From the NCBI GenBank assembly GCA_021819605.1, contig JAKAQT010000092.1:1-6033 (forward strand): a stretch of DNA of 6,033 bases, written 5' to 3'. Source of the DNA: Thermoplasmata archaeon. GTDB taxonomy: Archaea; Thermoplasmatota; Thermoplasmata; Thermoplasmatales; Thermoplasmataceae. The notes below the pieces were generated by a model. That model was given only the letters and a program-made list of their open reading frames with translations, was not told the origin of the DNA and searched no databases. Shown here piece after piece: positions 5,988-6,033 of this stretch. The translations under genes were made by a program, and so were the position numbers. The number at the start of each line of letters is the position of its first letter. The stretch's first letter is position 1.

Positions 5988-5994
5988 TATTTAA
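5988..5994 (-). promoter_or_regulatory. TATA box of the MFS gene, in a possible divergent promoter
   Basis: On the minus strand TTAAATA sits at -28 to -22 before the TTG at 5966, the same spacing as the cobQ box before its ATG. It overlaps the perfect palindrome TTAATTAA (5991-5998), so the same A/T-rich core could also face right. A second A/T block, AATTTAAAG at 6009-6001, could instead drive a message with a leader of about 13 nt. Confidence 0.5.
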
Positions 5995-6020
5995 TTAAGG
6001 CTTTAAATTATTACCCCTGG

Positions 6021-6033
6021 ATGGAAAGCAGGA
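6021..6033 (+). CDS. Possible start of a divergent gene, cut by the window end
   Basis: ATGGAAAGCAGGA at the right edge would encode M-E-S-R and then leave the window. The A/T-rich block TATTTAATTAA (5988-5998) ends 22 nt before this ATG, a spacing compatible with a leaderless start like those of the other genes here. Four codons cannot show a real gene, and nothing can be said about the product. It could equally be a chance ATG. Confidence 0.22.

Noticed and set aside
1..6033. Search for CRISPR arrays, tRNA genes, rRNA, long inverted repeats or an origin
   Set aside because: No regularly spaced repeats, cloverleaf-like segments or long repeats were seen; nearly all of the window is dense coding sequence with short spacers.

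Overview
The window reads as a stretch of archaeal chromosome, most likely from the Thermoplasmatales or a close relative. This is inferred from several things together: an archaeal FtsZ1-type cell-division GTPase, a compact archaeal orotidine-5'-phosphate decarboxylase, a cobyric acid synthase plus CbiB-like pair, frequent AGA/AGG/ATA codons, and genes that begin about 25-30 nt downstream of A/T-rich TATA-like boxes with little or no Shine-Dalgarno signal (leaderless-style starts). No rRNA, tRNA or other taxonomic anchor is present, so the placement rests on protein resemblance and promoter style only.

Layout, left to right. (1) Positions 1-88, minus strand: the first 29 codons of a MerR-type helix-turn-helix protein, best explained as the N-terminus of an IS607-family serine recombinase (TnpA) whose body lies outside the window. 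Three GTTAT repeats sit against its start. (2) Positions 89-233: an A/T-rich divergent spacer that holds a well-placed TATA box for the next gene. (3) Positions 234-2620, plus strand: a two-gene cobamide operon, cobQ (cobyric acid synthase) then cbiB (adenosylcobinamide-phosphate synthase-like), joined by an ATGA overlap. (4) Positions 2612-3250, minus strand: pyrF, whose 3' end overlaps the 3' end of cbiB by 9 bp. (5) Positions 3314-4456, minus strand: ftsZ, with a GNRA-capped hairpin directly after its stop and a T tract that also looks like the pyrF promoter. (6) Positions 4542-5966, minus strand: a 14-helix drug:H+ antiporter-like MFS transporter starting at TTG. (7) Positions 5967-6033: an A/T-rich palindromic promoter region that may also serve a rightward gene starting at 6021, of which only four codons are visible.

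Functionally, the cobQ-cbiB pair covers two consecutive late steps of corrin ring assembly (side-chain amidation, then aminopropanol-type arm attachment). PyrF performs the last step of UMP synthesis and FtsZ forms the division ring. The transporter probably exports a small molecule of unknown identity. pyrF, ftsZ and the transporter share a strand, but each has its own candidate promoter and a possible stop signal before it, so they are probably separate transcription units. I see no new multi-gene system. The most unusual points are the divergent CbiB, which lacks several residues usually conserved in the family, the mobile-element edge, and the compact shared signals between genes.
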